In this document: in pieces, positions 37,093 to 46,305 of the stretch | Numbering within the stretch: position 1 is the stretch's first letter | Layout: every line of letters begins with the position of its first letter | Assembly: GCF_009711205.1 (NCBI RefSeq) | Contig: NZ_WMIG01000010.1 | Location: forward strand, 81,020-145,019 | Source: Paracoccus litorisediminis | GTDB lineage: Bacteria; Pseudomonadota; Alphaproteobacteria; Rhodobacterales; Rhodobacteraceae | Direction of reading: 5' to 3' | DNA length: 64,000 bases | Translations under genes and position numbers: made by a program | Notes under the pieces: model-generated | Databases searched by the model: none | Seen by the model: the letters and a program-made list of their open reading frames with translations, nothing else | What the model was told of the DNA's origin: nothing

Positions 37093-37093
37093 G

Positions 37094-38887
37094 ATGAACG
37101 AACCCATCCTGTCCGTCCAGAACCTGACCACCGCCTTTCGCACCTCGGAAGGCTGGCGCGAGGTGGTGCGCGACATCAGCTTCGACATCCATGCCGGCGA
37201 GACGCTGGCCGTGGTCGGCGAATCCGGATCAGGCAAAAGCGTCACCGCGCTTTCGGCCATGCGGCTGCTGCCCAAGGACAAGGCGCGCTCGACCGGGCGC
37301 ATCCTGCTGGAAGGGCGCGACCTGCTGACCCTGCCGGAACACCAGATGCGGGCCGTGCGCGGTGGCCGGATCGGGATGATCTTTCAAGAGCCGATGACCT
37401 CGCTGAACCCGGTTTTCACCATCGGCAACCAATTGGCCGAGGCGCTGGTCCTGCATCGCGACATGTCGTGGAAGCAGGCCGAGGCCGAGGCCCTGCGCCT
37501 GATGGAGCGCGTCCGCATTCCCTCGGCCGGGACCCGGCTGCACGAATACCCGCACAAGTTTTCCGGGGGCATGCGGCAGCGGGTGATGATCGCCATGGCC
37601 TTGGCCTGCAAGCCGCGCCTGCTGATCGCGGATGAGCCGACGACGGCGCTGGACGTAACCATTCAGGCCGAAATCCTGTCGCTGATCGCCGAATTGCAGC
37701 GCGAGGAAAACATGGCCGTGCTGTTCATCACCCATGACATGGGCGTGGTGGCCGAGGTCGCCGACCGCACCGTCGTCATGTATCGCGGCGACATGATCGA
37801 GACCGGGGATACGCCGCAGCTATTCGCCGCGCCGGGCCAGCCCTATACGCGGGCGCTGCTGGCCTCGATCCCGCGGCTGGGGGCGATGGCCGGTTCCGTC
37901 ACCCCCCGGCGTTTTCCGCAGGTCGATGCAGCGACGGGCGTGGCGACCGAGGGCGCGCAGCTGCCCCCGCCCCCTTCGGCCACGCAACCCGTCGTCAAGG
38001 TCTCGAACCTGTCGATCCGTTTCGACCTGCCGCAAGGTCGTGTCCATGCGGTCGAGGATGTGTCCTTCGACCTGCATCCGGGCGAGACCCTGGCGCTGGT
38101 CGGCGAATCCGGCTGCGGGAAATCGACCACGGGCCGGGCGATCATGCGGCTGAACACCCCCAGCGCCGGTGAAATTCTGGTCGGCGGGCAGAATGTCGCG
38201 AAAGCGCGCCCCGCCGAACTGCGCGCGCTGCGCCGCTCGGCCCAGATGATCTTTCAGGACCCTTTCGCCTCGCTCAATCCGCGCATCAGCGTCGGCGCGG
38301 CGATCCTTGAGCCGATCCTGACCCATGGCCTGCTGCCGAAACCCGCCGCAAGGGAACGCGTCAGCCAGTTGCTGGAACAGGTCGGCCTGTCGCCCGACAT
38401 GGCAACGCGCTTTCCGCATGAGTTTTCGGGCGGGCAGCGTCAGAGGATCTCGATCGCGCGGGCGCTGGCGCTGGACCCGCAATTCATCGTCGCGGATGAG
38501 GCGGTCTCGGCGCTGGATGTGTCGGTCAAGGCGCAGGTCTCGAACCTGCTGATGGACCTGCAGGCGCAGCGCGGGCTGGCCTATCTGTTCATCTCGCATG
38601 ACATGTCGGTGGTGGAGCGCATCAGCCACCGCGTCGCCGTGATGTATTTCGGCGAGATCGTCGAGATCGGCCCACGCGCCGCTATATTCGGCAATGCCCA
38701 GCATCCCTATACGCGCCGCCTGATCGCAGCCGTGCCGGTGCCCGACCCGGCGCAGCGCGGAACCCGGCCCGCGCCGCCAGCAGTCGAGCCGCGCAGCCCG
38801 ATCCGCCCGCTGGATTATGTGCCGCCCAAGCGGCGCTACCGCGAAATCACCCCCGGCCATTTCGTCATGGACGAGGCCGCGGCCTGA
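37094..38887 (+). CDS. Fused double ABC ATPase (DppD-DppF type), island 2
   Basis: 597 residues with two ABC domains. Domain 1: [29 protein letters not shown]. Domain 2: [28 protein letters not shown]. The linker between them (about residues 260-300) is Pro/Ala-rich, and the C-terminus has an extra Pro/Arg-rich tail ([20 protein letters not shown]) often seen in DppF-type proteins. It powers the island 2 importer. All motifs look intact. Confidence 0.93.
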   Translation: MNEPILSVQNLTTAFRTSEGWREVVRDISFDIHAGETLAVVGESGSGKSVTALSAMRLLPKDKARSTGRILLEGRDLLTLPEHQMRAVRGGRIGMIFQEPMTSLNPVFTIGNQLAEALVLHRDMSWKQAEAEALRLMERVRIPSAGTRLHEYPHKFSGGMRQRVMIAMALACKPRLLIADEPTTALDVTIQAEILSLIAELQREENMAVLFITHDMGVVAEVADRTVVMYRGDMIETGDTPQLFAAPGQPYTRALLASIPRLGAMAGSVTPRRFPQVDAATGVATEGAQLPPPPSATQPVVKVSNLSIRFDLPQGRVHAVEDVSFDLHPGETLALVGESGCGKSTTGRAIMRLNTPSAGEILVGGQNVAKARPAELRALRRSAQMIFQDPFASLNPRISVGAAILEPILTHGLLPKPAARERVSQLLEQVGLSPDMATRFPHEFSGGQRQRISIARALALDPQFIVADEAVSALDVSVKAQVSNLLMDLQAQRGLAYLFISHDMSVVERISHRVAVMYFGEIVEIGPRAAIFGNAQHPYTRRLIAAVPVPDPAQRGTRPAPPAVEPRSPIRPLDYVPPKRRYREITPGHFVMDEAAA

Positions 38888-38909
38888 CCCATCAAGAAGG
38901 AGAATGACA

Positions 38910-39299
38910 ATGGACATCAAGCGGCATGGCGTAGGCGAGGGCAAGGGCTCGGGCCAAAAGAGCCTGCCCTTCGCCAAGGCGACCGAGGCAGACGGCTGGC
39001 TTTACGTCTCGGGGCAGACCCCGATGCGCGACGGCGAGGTTGTCGGCCATGGCATCGTCGAACAGACGACCATCGCCATCGAGAACATGCTGAAGATCGT
39101 CACCGATGCCGGTTACGGCCCCGAACATGTCATGCGCGTCGGCGTCTGGCTGGACGATCCCCGCGATTTCTGGAGCTTCAACGGCGTCTTCGAACGCTAT
39201 TTCGGCGCCAATCCCCCGGCGCGAGCCTGCGTGCAATCCTCGATGGTCGTCGACTGCAAGGTTGAGGTCGACTGCATCGCCTATCGCCGCCCGGCCTAG
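38910..39299 (+). CDS. RidA/YjgF-family enamine/imine deaminase
   Basis: 129 residues from ATG 38910, seven bases after AAGGAG; the ATG at 38904 is too close to that site. R105 within PPARACVQSSMVV and the acidic residue E119 match the residues used by RidA to bind and hydrolyse 2-aminoacrylate and other 2-imino acids. It is the last gene of island 2. Since the locus also holds a D-serine-dehydratase-like enzyme that would release such intermediates, a role in clearing or using them fits well. The stop overlaps the convergent lactonase gene by three bases. Confidence 0.88.
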   Translation: MDIKRHGVGEGKGSGQKSLPFAKATEADGWLYVSGQTPMRDGEVVGHGIVEQTTIAIENMLKIVTDAGYGPEHVMRVGVWLDDPRDFWSFNGVFERYFGANPPARACVQSSMVVDCKVEVDCIAYRRPA

Positions 39300-40366
39300 G
39301 CGAACAGCACGCAAGTGGGGCTGCCCAGCGGATAGGGCTGCCCCAAGGCACTCAGCGCGCCACTGCTCGCGTCGATTTCGAACAGGCACAGCGAATGGCT
39401 GTCCTGATTGGCCGCGACCAGATAGCGTCCGCTGGGGTCGATATTGAAATCGCGCGGCGTCGTGCCCCCGGTCGGGGTCCAGCCAAGCGGTTGCAACTCG
39501 GCCCCCGCGCCCACGGCAAACGCCGCGATGCTGTCATCACCGCGGTTCGAGACATAAAGAAAGCGGCCATTCGGATGCAGACGGATGGCGGCGCAAGCCG
39601 ACGGAACCGCGCCCTTGGGTAAGGTCGGGACCTGCGCCACGGGCCGGAATTCGTCGCCGTCACGCAGGTAGCTTTGCACCATGCAGCCCAGCTCATGCAC
39701 CACGAACAGCATCCGCCCATCCGCCGATTGCACCAGATGACGCGGCAGCGAGCCGGGCGGCGCCTTCAGGATCAGGTCGGGCGTCGCGGCTAAGGCCGCG
39801 CCCACAAAGGGATAATGCAGGATCTCATCCGTCCCGGCATCGCAGACGAAAACGCCGCGCTCATCGGCGGCGGGGACGACCTGATGGGCATGCGGCCCCT
39901 CTTGGCGGTCCGGGTTCGGGCCGTGGCCGGAACGCTCGACCCGTTCGCCCGCAGCGGCAATCGTCCCGTTCGGGTCAAGCGGATAGCAGACCACGCTGCC
40001 GGTCATGTAATTCGCGATCAGCAGCCGCGACTGATCCAAGTCCAGCGCGACGTGGCAGGGGCAATCGCCTTGCGCGCCCTGCCGTCCGGTGACCCGAAAG
40101 CCCGACTGCGGATCCAGATCCAACGCCGCCACCGCAGCGCCTTCGGCCTCGGCCAGTTCCTCGACGGCGTAAAGGCGTTTGCAGTCATCCGATAGCGCCA
40201 GATAGGACGGGTTGCGCAGCTTGTCGCATGTCGCGACCGGCACGAAAGTCTGACGGTCGGGGTCCAGCCGCAGCAGGCTGATCCCCACCCCCTTGGCCGC
40301 GACATGGGGCATCGATTCCGTATAGGAACCGACGACCACCAATATTCCCCGATCCTCGACCGCCAT
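39296..40366 (-). CDS. Lactonase-family seven-bladed beta-propeller protein (6-phosphogluconolactonase-like)
   Basis: 356 residues, no signal peptide, GGGGAT before the ATG. Repeated strand patterns such as YLALSDDCKRLYAVEEL, ADGRMLFVVHELG and HPNGRFLYVSNRGDDSIAAF, together with GPHAHQV, fit the PF10282 lactonase family (YbhE/Pgl type). Members hydrolyse 6-phosphogluconolactone or other sugar lactones. It is the last gene of a minus-strand set after an MFS transporter and a DeoR regulator, suggesting uptake and oxidation of a sugar. The sugar is unknown. Confidence 0.85.
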   Translation of the reverse strand: MAVEDRGILVVVGSYTESMPHVAAKGVGISLLRLDPDRQTFVPVATCDKLRNPSYLALSDDCKRLYAVEELAEAEGAAVAALDLDPQSGFRVTGRQGAQGDCPCHVALDLDQSRLLIANYMTGSVVCYPLDPNGTIAAAGERVERSGHGPNPDRQEGPHAHQVVPAADERGVFVCDAGTDEILHYPFVGAALAATPDLILKAPPGSLPRHLVQSADGRMLFVVHELGCMVQSYLRDGDEFRPVAQVPTLPKGAVPSACAAIRLHPNGRFLYVSNRGDDSIAAFAVGAGAELQPLGWTPTGGTTPRDFNIDPSGRYLVAANQDSHSLCLFEIDASSGALSALGQPYPLGSPTCVLFA

Positions 40367-40390
40367 GCCGTATCCCCCTGTTGTCGTTGA

Positions 40391-41524
40391 TTATGCCTGA
40401 CGCGTGGTCAGATGCGCCGATGCCGGGATCACCGCCAGCAGCACCGCCAGCAACCCGAAGGCAATCGGCAGGCTGAGATGATGCGAGATCAGACCCAGCG
40501 CCGCCGGACCAATCAGGATACCGGCATAGCCAACCGTGGTGACCGCAGCGACCGCCATGGCTGGCGACATCGCCCGCTGCCTTCCGGCAAGGCTGAACAG
40601 TACCGGCACGATGTTCGACGCCCCAAGCCCGATCAGCACAAAACCCAGCAGCGCCGTGACAGGATGGGGGCTGACCAGCAGGATCACGATGCCCAGAACC
40701 CCGACCGCACCGCCGACGATCAGCACCTGCCTGCCGCCGAAACGCCCGACGACCCGGTCCCCGGTCAACCGCCCCAGCGTCATCGCCGCCGCGAACAGCA
40801 TGTAGCCGACGCCGCCATGGGCATGGTCCAGCAGCCCCTTGCCGACGACCAACAGCGCGCCCCAGTCCAGAATGGCGCCCTCGACCAGAAAGGTGATCCC
40901 GGCCAGCACCGAGAGCAGCAGCACAATACCCTTGGGCAAGGCAAAGGGCATCGGCTGTCCGCCCTTGGCCGCAAGCAGCCGGGGCCATGCCAGCAGCAGC
41001 GCGCCCCAAGTCAGCAGGCTGCCGCAGATCGTGGCTTGGACCGGGCTCAGCCCCAGTGACAGCAGCACCGTCACCCCTGCCGCTCCGGCGAAGCCGCCAA
41101 TGCTGAACATGGCGTGAAAGCCCGACATCAACGGCCGGGCCGAGTCACGCTCGACCTCGACCGCATGGATGTTCATCGCCACATCAAGCGTGCCCAGCGA
41201 CGCGCCAAACAGCATCAACACCACGGCCAGACCAAGGGCGCTGCTGGTCAAGGTCAGCAGCGGCAGCAGCAGGACCAGTCCGATGCCGCCCCCCATAATC
41301 AGGGGCTTGCTGCCGATCTGCGCGGCCAGCCAGCCCGTCACCGGCATCGCCATGATCGAGCCGACGCCAAGGCACAGCAGCAGCAGCCCCAAACCGGCAT
41401 CGTCGACCCCGACATTTTCCTTGGCAAAGGGCACCAGCGGCGCCCAGCAGGCCATGGCAAAGCCCGCGGCCACAAAGGCAAGCCGGGTGGCCAGCCGGGT
41501 TTCGGGACGATTGTTGGTGGTCAT
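40391..41524 (-). CDS. MFS transporter (YbjJ/FucP-like sugar permease group)
   Basis: 377 residues with about twelve membrane helices. Features such as LGTLDVAMNIHAVEVER and PLMSGFHAMFSIGGFAGA are typical of the YbjJ/FucP-like branch of MFS. Between a DeoR regulator (four bases upstream) and a lactonase-like gene (24 bases downstream), it is most likely a sugar or sugar-acid permease. Direction and substrate cannot be read from the sequence. Confidence 0.85.
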   Translation of the reverse strand: MTTNNRPETRLATRLAFVAAGFAMACWAPLVPFAKENVGVDDAGLGLLLLCLGVGSIMAMPVTGWLAAQIGSKPLIMGGGIGLVLLLPLLTLTSSALGLAVVLMLFGASLGTLDVAMNIHAVEVERDSARPLMSGFHAMFSIGGFAGAAGVTVLLSLGLSPVQATICGSLLTWGALLLAWPRLLAAKGGQPMPFALPKGIVLLLSVLAGITFLVEGAILDWGALLVVGKGLLDHAHGGVGYMLFAAAMTLGRLTGDRVVGRFGGRQVLIVGGAVGVLGIVILLVSPHPVTALLGFVLIGLGASNIVPVLFSLAGRQRAMSPAMAVAAVTTVGYAGILIGPAALGLISHHLSLPIAFGLLAVLLAVIPASAHLTTRQA

Positions 41525-41528
41525 GACA

Positions 41529-42314
41529 TCATGCGCCTTCTTCTGCGGGCTCTGCGATCAGGGTTTCACATCCCAGCGCCGCCAAACCGGCCCGAATGGG
41601 CTGGGGCGCATCGCCGGACAGGACATAGATTCCGACATCCTCGGGGCGGCAGATGCGGTAAGGGGCGAGGGTGTTCAGCTTATCCGTCGTCAGCAGGACC
41701 GCGCTGGCCCGTGCCGCGCGCAGCAGCGACCGCTTGAACTGCACGTCATCGGGGTCAAAACCTGCCAGACCCTCGCCCGGCGCAAAGGCACAAGCGCCAA
41801 GAAAGCACAGCTCGATGCAGTAATCCTGAAGCCCGGAAATCGCCTTGGCATCGACGCAACCGGCCAAATCGGCATTGATGCGGCCGCCAAGGACATTGAC
41901 TTCAACGGCTTTGTTGCGCGCCATCTCGGCCGCGATCAGGACGGAGTTGGTGACGATACGGATGCCATCCGGCAGAAACCGCGTCAGCAGCAGATTGGTC
42001 GAGGACGCATCCAGAAACACCGTCTGTCCGGGCCGCAGAAGCGCGCTGCCGCACCGCGCCAGCGCCAGCTTGGCCGCCGCCTGCATCCCGGCCCGCTGAC
42101 CCACCGGTCCTGACGCGGGCGAGATCGGCAGCGCCCCGCCATAGACCCGCTGGCAGACCCCCTCGGCAGCCAGCGCACGCAGGTCGCGGCGGATCGCATC
42201 CTCGGACACGGCGAATTCGGCGGCAAGGTCATTGGACATGACCGGCTGCCCGGCCTGAAGCCGCCGCTTGATCTGCTGCTTGCGGTGATCGGGGAATCGC
42301 GCGTTTTCCGTCAT
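41529..42314 (-). CDS. DeoR-family transcriptional regulator
   Basis: 261 residues. The N-terminal DeoR helix-turn-helix (FPDHRKQQIKRRLQAGQPV, SEDAIRRDLRALAAEG, RVYGGAL) is followed by the sensor domain with FLDASSTNLLLTRFL and TNSVLIAAEMA. DeoR proteins usually respond to phosphorylated sugars. It begins the minus-strand regulator-MFS-lactonase unit, which it probably controls. A LysR gene diverges from it across about 107 bases. Confidence 0.9.
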   Translation of the reverse strand: MTENARFPDHRKQQIKRRLQAGQPVMSNDLAAEFAVSEDAIRRDLRALAAEGVCQRVYGGALPISPASGPVGQRAGMQAAAKLALARCGSALLRPGQTVFLDASSTNLLLTRFLPDGIRIVTNSVLIAAEMARNKAVEVNVLGGRINADLAGCVDAKAISGLQDYCIELCFLGACAFAPGEGLAGFDPDDVQFKRSLLRAARASAVLLTTDKLNTLAPYRICRPEDVGIYVLSGDAPQPIRAGLAALGCETLIAEPAEEGA

Positions 42315-42421
42315 AAACGTGCATTAGCAAGAATAGTTGATTGACACAAGCACCAGCAGTCGCGGCTTTCCTATCCCCACGACTTGCGGCTATATGCCGC
42401 GCATCCTTCCGGGTCCGGTCC

Positions 42422-43309
42422 ATGTCACCCCAACTGCCTCCGTTGAAATCCCTTGCCGTGTTCGACCAATGCGCGCGCTTCCTGTCGTTCTCGCGCGCGG
42501 CCGAGGAAATGGGCATCACCCAAAGCGCGGTCAGCCGGCATATTTCCAATCTGGAAGCCTCGATCGGGGCCAAGCTGTTCAACCGCTCGAAACAGGGGGT
42601 CCACCTGACCTCGGCGGGCGAGTTCTACGCCGAGGATATCAGTCGCGTCATGGCCGATATCGTCGCCTCGACCGAAAGGCTGCGTTCCTGGGTCGGGCCG
42701 CGACAGGTGACCATCGCCGCCTCGACGGCGGTGGCGGACATGTGGCTGCTGCCGCGCTTGCCGCTGCTGATGCAGCATTTCCCGGGGCTGGAACTGCGCG
42801 TCCATTCCGAGGACCAGTTCGAACGGCTGACACTGGACGAATTCGATCTGGCGATCTTCTTTCAGGCCCGTCAGCGCAACGACGTGAAATGCGTCGAACT
42901 GGGCCGCGAGGAGCTGATCGCGGTCTCGGCCCCCGGCTCGGCCCCGCTGGTCGAACAGGAAAACCCGGTGCTGATTTCCATCGACGGCTCGCTGCGGGAC
43001 TGGACCGACTGGGACGATTGGCTGCGTGATGCCAAGGTCGAGATGCCCGCCCAGACCCGGCGCTGGCGTCTTGGGGCCTATCGCATGGTGGTCGAGGCTG
43101 CGGCGCAGGGTCTGGGCACGGCCATCGGCTGGACATGGCTGGTCGAGGAAATGCTGGAACAGCAGCGCCTGACCTTGGTCCATGACCATGTCTTTCAGGC
43201 GCCAGGCAGTTTCTATCTGATGCGCCCTGCCCACCGCCATCAGCGCAAGATCGCGCGCGGCGTCACCGAATGGCTGATCGAAAGCAACCGGGGGACGCGC
43301 GCGCTTTAG
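42422..43309 (+). CDS. LysR-family transcriptional regulator (GcvA-like)
   Basis: 295 residues from MSPQLPPLKSL; the frame opens at 42341 but the family domain starts here. The winged helix contains SFSRAAEEMGITQSAVSRHI (residues about 24-43), as in GcvA/AmpR-type regulators, followed by a periplasmic-binding-like effector domain. It lies upstream of island 3 on the same strand and may control it through the dyad at 43666-43684. Divergent from the DeoR gene. Confidence 0.88.
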   Translation: MSPQLPPLKSLAVFDQCARFLSFSRAAEEMGITQSAVSRHISNLEASIGAKLFNRSKQGVHLTSAGEFYAEDISRVMADIVASTERLRSWVGPRQVTIAASTAVADMWLLPRLPLLMQHFPGLELRVHSEDQFERLTLDEFDLAIFFQARQRNDVKCVELGREELIAVSAPGSAPLVEQENPVLISIDGSLRDWTDWDDWLRDAKVEMPAQTRRWRLGAYRMVVEAAAQGLGTAIGWTWLVEEMLEQQRLTLVHDHVFQAPGSFYLMRPAHRHQRKIARGVTEWLIESNRGTRAL

Positions 43310-43310
43310 G

Positions 43311-43559
43311 TCAGGCCGTGCGGTTCGTGCGCATGTTGCGCAGGAAGCCGACGACGGTAAAGATCAGCCATGCGACCTGCGTGATCATCGCGCCCAGATT
43401 GAAATTCTCTTGCAGCGACCAGATCAGGGCGACGCCGCCCAAAATGTTGAGGTAGGTGTAGGAACTGTCCCTCAAGCTCAGCACGCCGGTCTGCAGCAGG
43501 GCATAGGCAAGCAGATAGGCACACGCACCGATTATCCCGGCAACGTCGGCAAGCATCAT
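43311..43559 (-). CDS. Small membrane protein, CBU_0592-like
   Basis: 82 residues from ATG 43559, with GGAG six bases upstream; the frame is open to 43646 without another ribosome site. Three hydrophobic helices are visible (ADVAGIIGACAYLLAYALL, SYTYLNILGGVALIWSL, GAMITQVAWLIFTVVGFL). The pattern resembles the small CBU_0592-type membrane family of unknown function. Its stop is one base from the convergent LysR stop. No function can be assigned. Confidence 0.72.
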   Translation of the reverse strand: MMLADVAGIIGACAYLLAYALLQTGVLSLRDSSYTYLNILGGVALIWSLQENFNLGAMITQVAWLIFTVVGFLRNMRTNRTA

Positions 43560-43665
43560 CAAAGTCTCCGCAAAAATACCGTCCGCACCGGCTGTCCCGG
43601 CCCGGAATCTGGTCGCTCTCCTATGGCGAGGATCGGCGGAATGCACATGCGGAAATCTGATCAGG

Positions 43666-43684
43666 TCATGATTTTATATCATGA
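43666..43684. promoter_or_regulatory. Perfect dyad upstream of island 3
   Basis: TCATGAT (43666-43672), TTTAT, ATCATGA (43678-43684). It lies about 100 bases before the binding-protein start and about 107 before the small membrane protein start, in their shared promoter region. The nearby LysR protein is the most likely partner, by position only. Confidence 0.5.
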
Positions 43685-43784
43685 CGGAATCCGGCCCGGA
43701 CCCCTTCCGCCATGGCTTCGGCTGCCAGTATGACAGCCCGAAAACCTAAGGGCCGCAGGGCCCCGCCAGCAAGGAGCCCATCCC

Positions 43785-45353
43785 ATGACCCGCGACAACA
43801 TTCCCTCGATCGGCCGGCGCCAATTCCTGGCCGCGCTGGGTGCAACGGCGCTTGCCTCGGGGCTGATCGTGCCCGCCTCGGTGGCCCGCGCGCAGGACGC
43901 GCAGGCAGCCCCGGTCAAGGGTGGCGTGCTGAAGCTGGGGATCGGCGGCGGTTCGACCACGGACAATCTGGACCCGCGCATCCTGACCGACTGGGTGCCG
44001 GTGAACCAAGCCTACATGCTGATGAACGGTCTGGTCGAGATCGACGCCCAGAACAACGTCGTCCCCGAGCTGCTGGAAAGCTGGCAGCCCGAGGAAGGCG
44101 CCAAGGTCTGGCATCTGAAGGTCCGGCAGGGCGTCACCTTCCACAATGGCAAGGTGCTGAATGCCGATGACGTGCTGTATTCGCTGAACCTGCACCGGGG
44201 CGAGACGACCTCGGCGGCGCGTTCGGTCGCGGCACCGATCACCGCGCTGGAAAAGACCGGCGAATACGACATCAAGCTGGTGCTGGAATCGGGCAATGCC
44301 GACCTGCCCTACATGCTGTCGGATTACCACTTCCTGATCGTGCCGGATGGCTGGAGCGATTTCGCCAAGCCCGTCGGGACCGGCCCCTTCGTCTATGAAA
44401 GCTATGAGCCGGGCGTACGCTCGCGCTTTACCCGCAACCCGAATTACTGGAAGCCCGACACCGCATGGGTCGATGCGGTCGAGGTGATCGTGATCAACGA
44501 CATCTCTGCGCGCACCAATGCGATGATGTCGGGTCAGGTCCATGCCATCAACCGGCTGGACTTCAAGACCGTCGACCTGCTCAAGCGCAACAAGAACCTG
44601 TCGGTCGTGCAATCGGCGGGCGGCCAGCATTTCAACTTCCTGATGGATTGCACGCAGGCACCCTTCACCGACCAGAACATCCGTCTGGCGCTGAAGCACG
44701 GCATCAACCGCGAGCAGCTGCTGAAAACCGCGCTGATGGGCTATGGCTCGGTCGGGAACGACCATCCCGTGCCCAAGACCGACCGCTTCTTTGCCAAGGA
44801 CCTGCCGCAGCGCCCCTACGATCCGGAAAAGGCCAAGTTCCATCTGAAACAGGCGGGGCTCGACAGCCTGAAGGTGACGCTGGCGGCCTCGGACGCGGCC
44901 TTTGGCGGCGCGGTCGATGCGGCGGCGGTCTATCGCCAGAACGCCATGGCCGGCGGCATCCAGATCGATATCAAGCGCGAGCCCGCCGACGGTTACTGGG
45001 ACAATGTCTGGATGAAGGCGCCGTTCTGCATGTCCTACTGGGGCGGGCGCCCGACCGCCGACCAGATGCTGACGGCGGCCTATTTCTCGAAATCCTCGCA
45101 AAACGACACGCATTGGGCCAACCCCACCTTCGATGCCAAGCTGATCGAGGCCCGCGCCCTGCTGGACGATGCCAAGCGCGCCGAGATCTATGCCGAACTG
45201 CAGCAGATCGTCTCGGATGATGGCGGGGCGATCATCCCGATGTTTGGCGATTACCTTGACGCCGTGTCCAACAAGCTGGGCGGCGTGACCAGCCACCCGA
45301 TGTTCAACTTCATGGGCGCGCGTCTGGCCGAAAAAGTCTGGCTGAAAGCATGA
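43785..45353 (+). CDS. Dipeptide-type ABC substrate-binding protein (family 5), Tat signal, island 3
   Basis: 522 residues. The N-terminus carries a twin-arginine signal, IGRRQFLAALGATAL, with cleavage near ARAQD at about 37-38; the island 1 and 2 binding proteins use Sec signals. Family blocks: VWHLKVRQGVTFHNGKVLN (one block), VGTGPFVYESYEPG. It would be exported folded and then bind the substrate in the periplasm. AAGGAG precedes the ATG, and the end overlaps the DppB-like gene by four bases. Ligand unknown. Confidence 0.92.
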   Translation: MTRDNIPSIGRRQFLAALGATALASGLIVPASVARAQDAQAAPVKGGVLKLGIGGGSTTDNLDPRILTDWVPVNQAYMLMNGLVEIDAQNNVVPELLESWQPEEGAKVWHLKVRQGVTFHNGKVLNADDVLYSLNLHRGETTSAARSVAAPITALEKTGEYDIKLVLESGNADLPYMLSDYHFLIVPDGWSDFAKPVGTGPFVYESYEPGVRSRFTRNPNYWKPDTAWVDAVEVIVINDISARTNAMMSGQVHAINRLDFKTVDLLKRNKNLSVVQSAGGQHFNFLMDCTQAPFTDQNIRLALKHGINREQLLKTALMGYGSVGNDHPVPKTDRFFAKDLPQRPYDPEKAKFHLKQAGLDSLKVTLAASDAAFGGAVDAAAVYRQNAMAGGIQIDIKREPADGYWDNVWMKAPFCMSYWGGRPTADQMLTAAYFSKSSQNDTHWANPTFDAKLIEARALLDDAKRAEIYAELQQIVSDDGGAIIPMFGDYLDAVSNKLGGVTSHPMFNFMGARLAEKVWLKA

Positions 45354-46297
45354 GCCGCCTGATCCTGAAACGACTGGGCCTGGGGGTATTCACCCTCTGG
45401 CTGGTCTCGGTGCTGGTCTTTGCCGGAACGCAGGTGCTGCCCGGCGACGTGGCATCGGCCATCCTTGGTCAGAACGCCACCCCCGAGGCGCTGGACGTGC
45501 TGCGTCGCGATCTGGGGCTGAACGATCCGCTGGTGCTGCGCTATGTCACCTGGCTCAAGGGCTTTGCCACCGGCGATCTGGGCAATTCGCTGGCCTCGGG
45601 CCAGCCGGTATCCGAGCTGATCGGGTCGCGGCTGATGAACACGCTGATGCTGGCCGCCTATGCGGCGGTGATCTCGGTCCCGCTGGCGGTGGTGCTGGGA
45701 ATTTTGGTCGCGGTGTTTCGTGGCTCGATCTTTGACCGGGTGATGAACGTGCTGGCGCTGGCCTGCGTGGCGCTGCCGGAATATTTTCTGGGCCTGCTGC
45801 TGGTCCTGTGGTTCTCGGTTCAGCTGGGCTGGCTGCCCGCACTGGCCGACACCTATCCCGGCATGGGGCTTGGCGAATGGATCAAGGCCACGACCCTGCC
45901 CGCGTTGACGCTGGTGCTGGTCACCATGGCGCAGATGATGCGGATGACCCGCACCGCGCTGCTGGGCGTCATGGATCAAAGCTATGTCGAGACCGCCTGG
46001 CTGAAGGGTCTGCGCGCCCCGCGCGTGGTCCTGCGCCATGCCCTGCCCAATGCCGCCGCCCCCATCGTCAATGTCGTCGCCTTCAACATCGCCTATCTGA
46101 TCACCGGCGTCGTGCTGGTCGAGGCGGTGTTCAACTATAACGGTCTGGGCCGCTTCATGGTCGATGCCGTTGCCAAGCGCGACCTGCCCTTGGTGCAGGC
46201 CTCGGCGCTGGCTTTCGCGGCAGCCTTCGTCCTGCTCAACATGATCGCGGATATCGCGGCCATCGCGCTGAACCCGCGCCTGCGTCATCCCCGCTGA
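45350..46297 (+). CDS. Dipeptide-type ABC permease, DppB-like, island 3
   Basis: 315 residues, about six helices; TQVLPGDVASAILGQNATPE near the N-terminus is the family segment. The EAA-type loop is QSYVETAWLKGLRAPRVV. Start by ATGA overlap with the binding-protein gene. It pairs with the DppC-like protein encoded eight bases downstream. Confidence 0.92.
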   Translation: MSRLILKRLGLGVFTLWLVSVLVFAGTQVLPGDVASAILGQNATPEALDVLRRDLGLNDPLVLRYVTWLKGFATGDLGNSLASGQPVSELIGSRLMNTLMLAAYAAVISVPLAVVLGILVAVFRGSIFDRVMNVLALACVALPEYFLGLLLVLWFSVQLGWLPALADTYPGMGLGEWIKATTLPALTLVLVTMAQMMRMTRTALLGVMDQSYVETAWLKGLRAPRVVLRHALPNAAAPIVNVVAFNIAYLITGVVLVEAVFNYNGLGRFMVDAVAKRDLPLVQASALAFAAAFVLLNMIADIAAIALNPRLRHPR

Positions 46298-46305
46298 GGT
46301 CCCCC

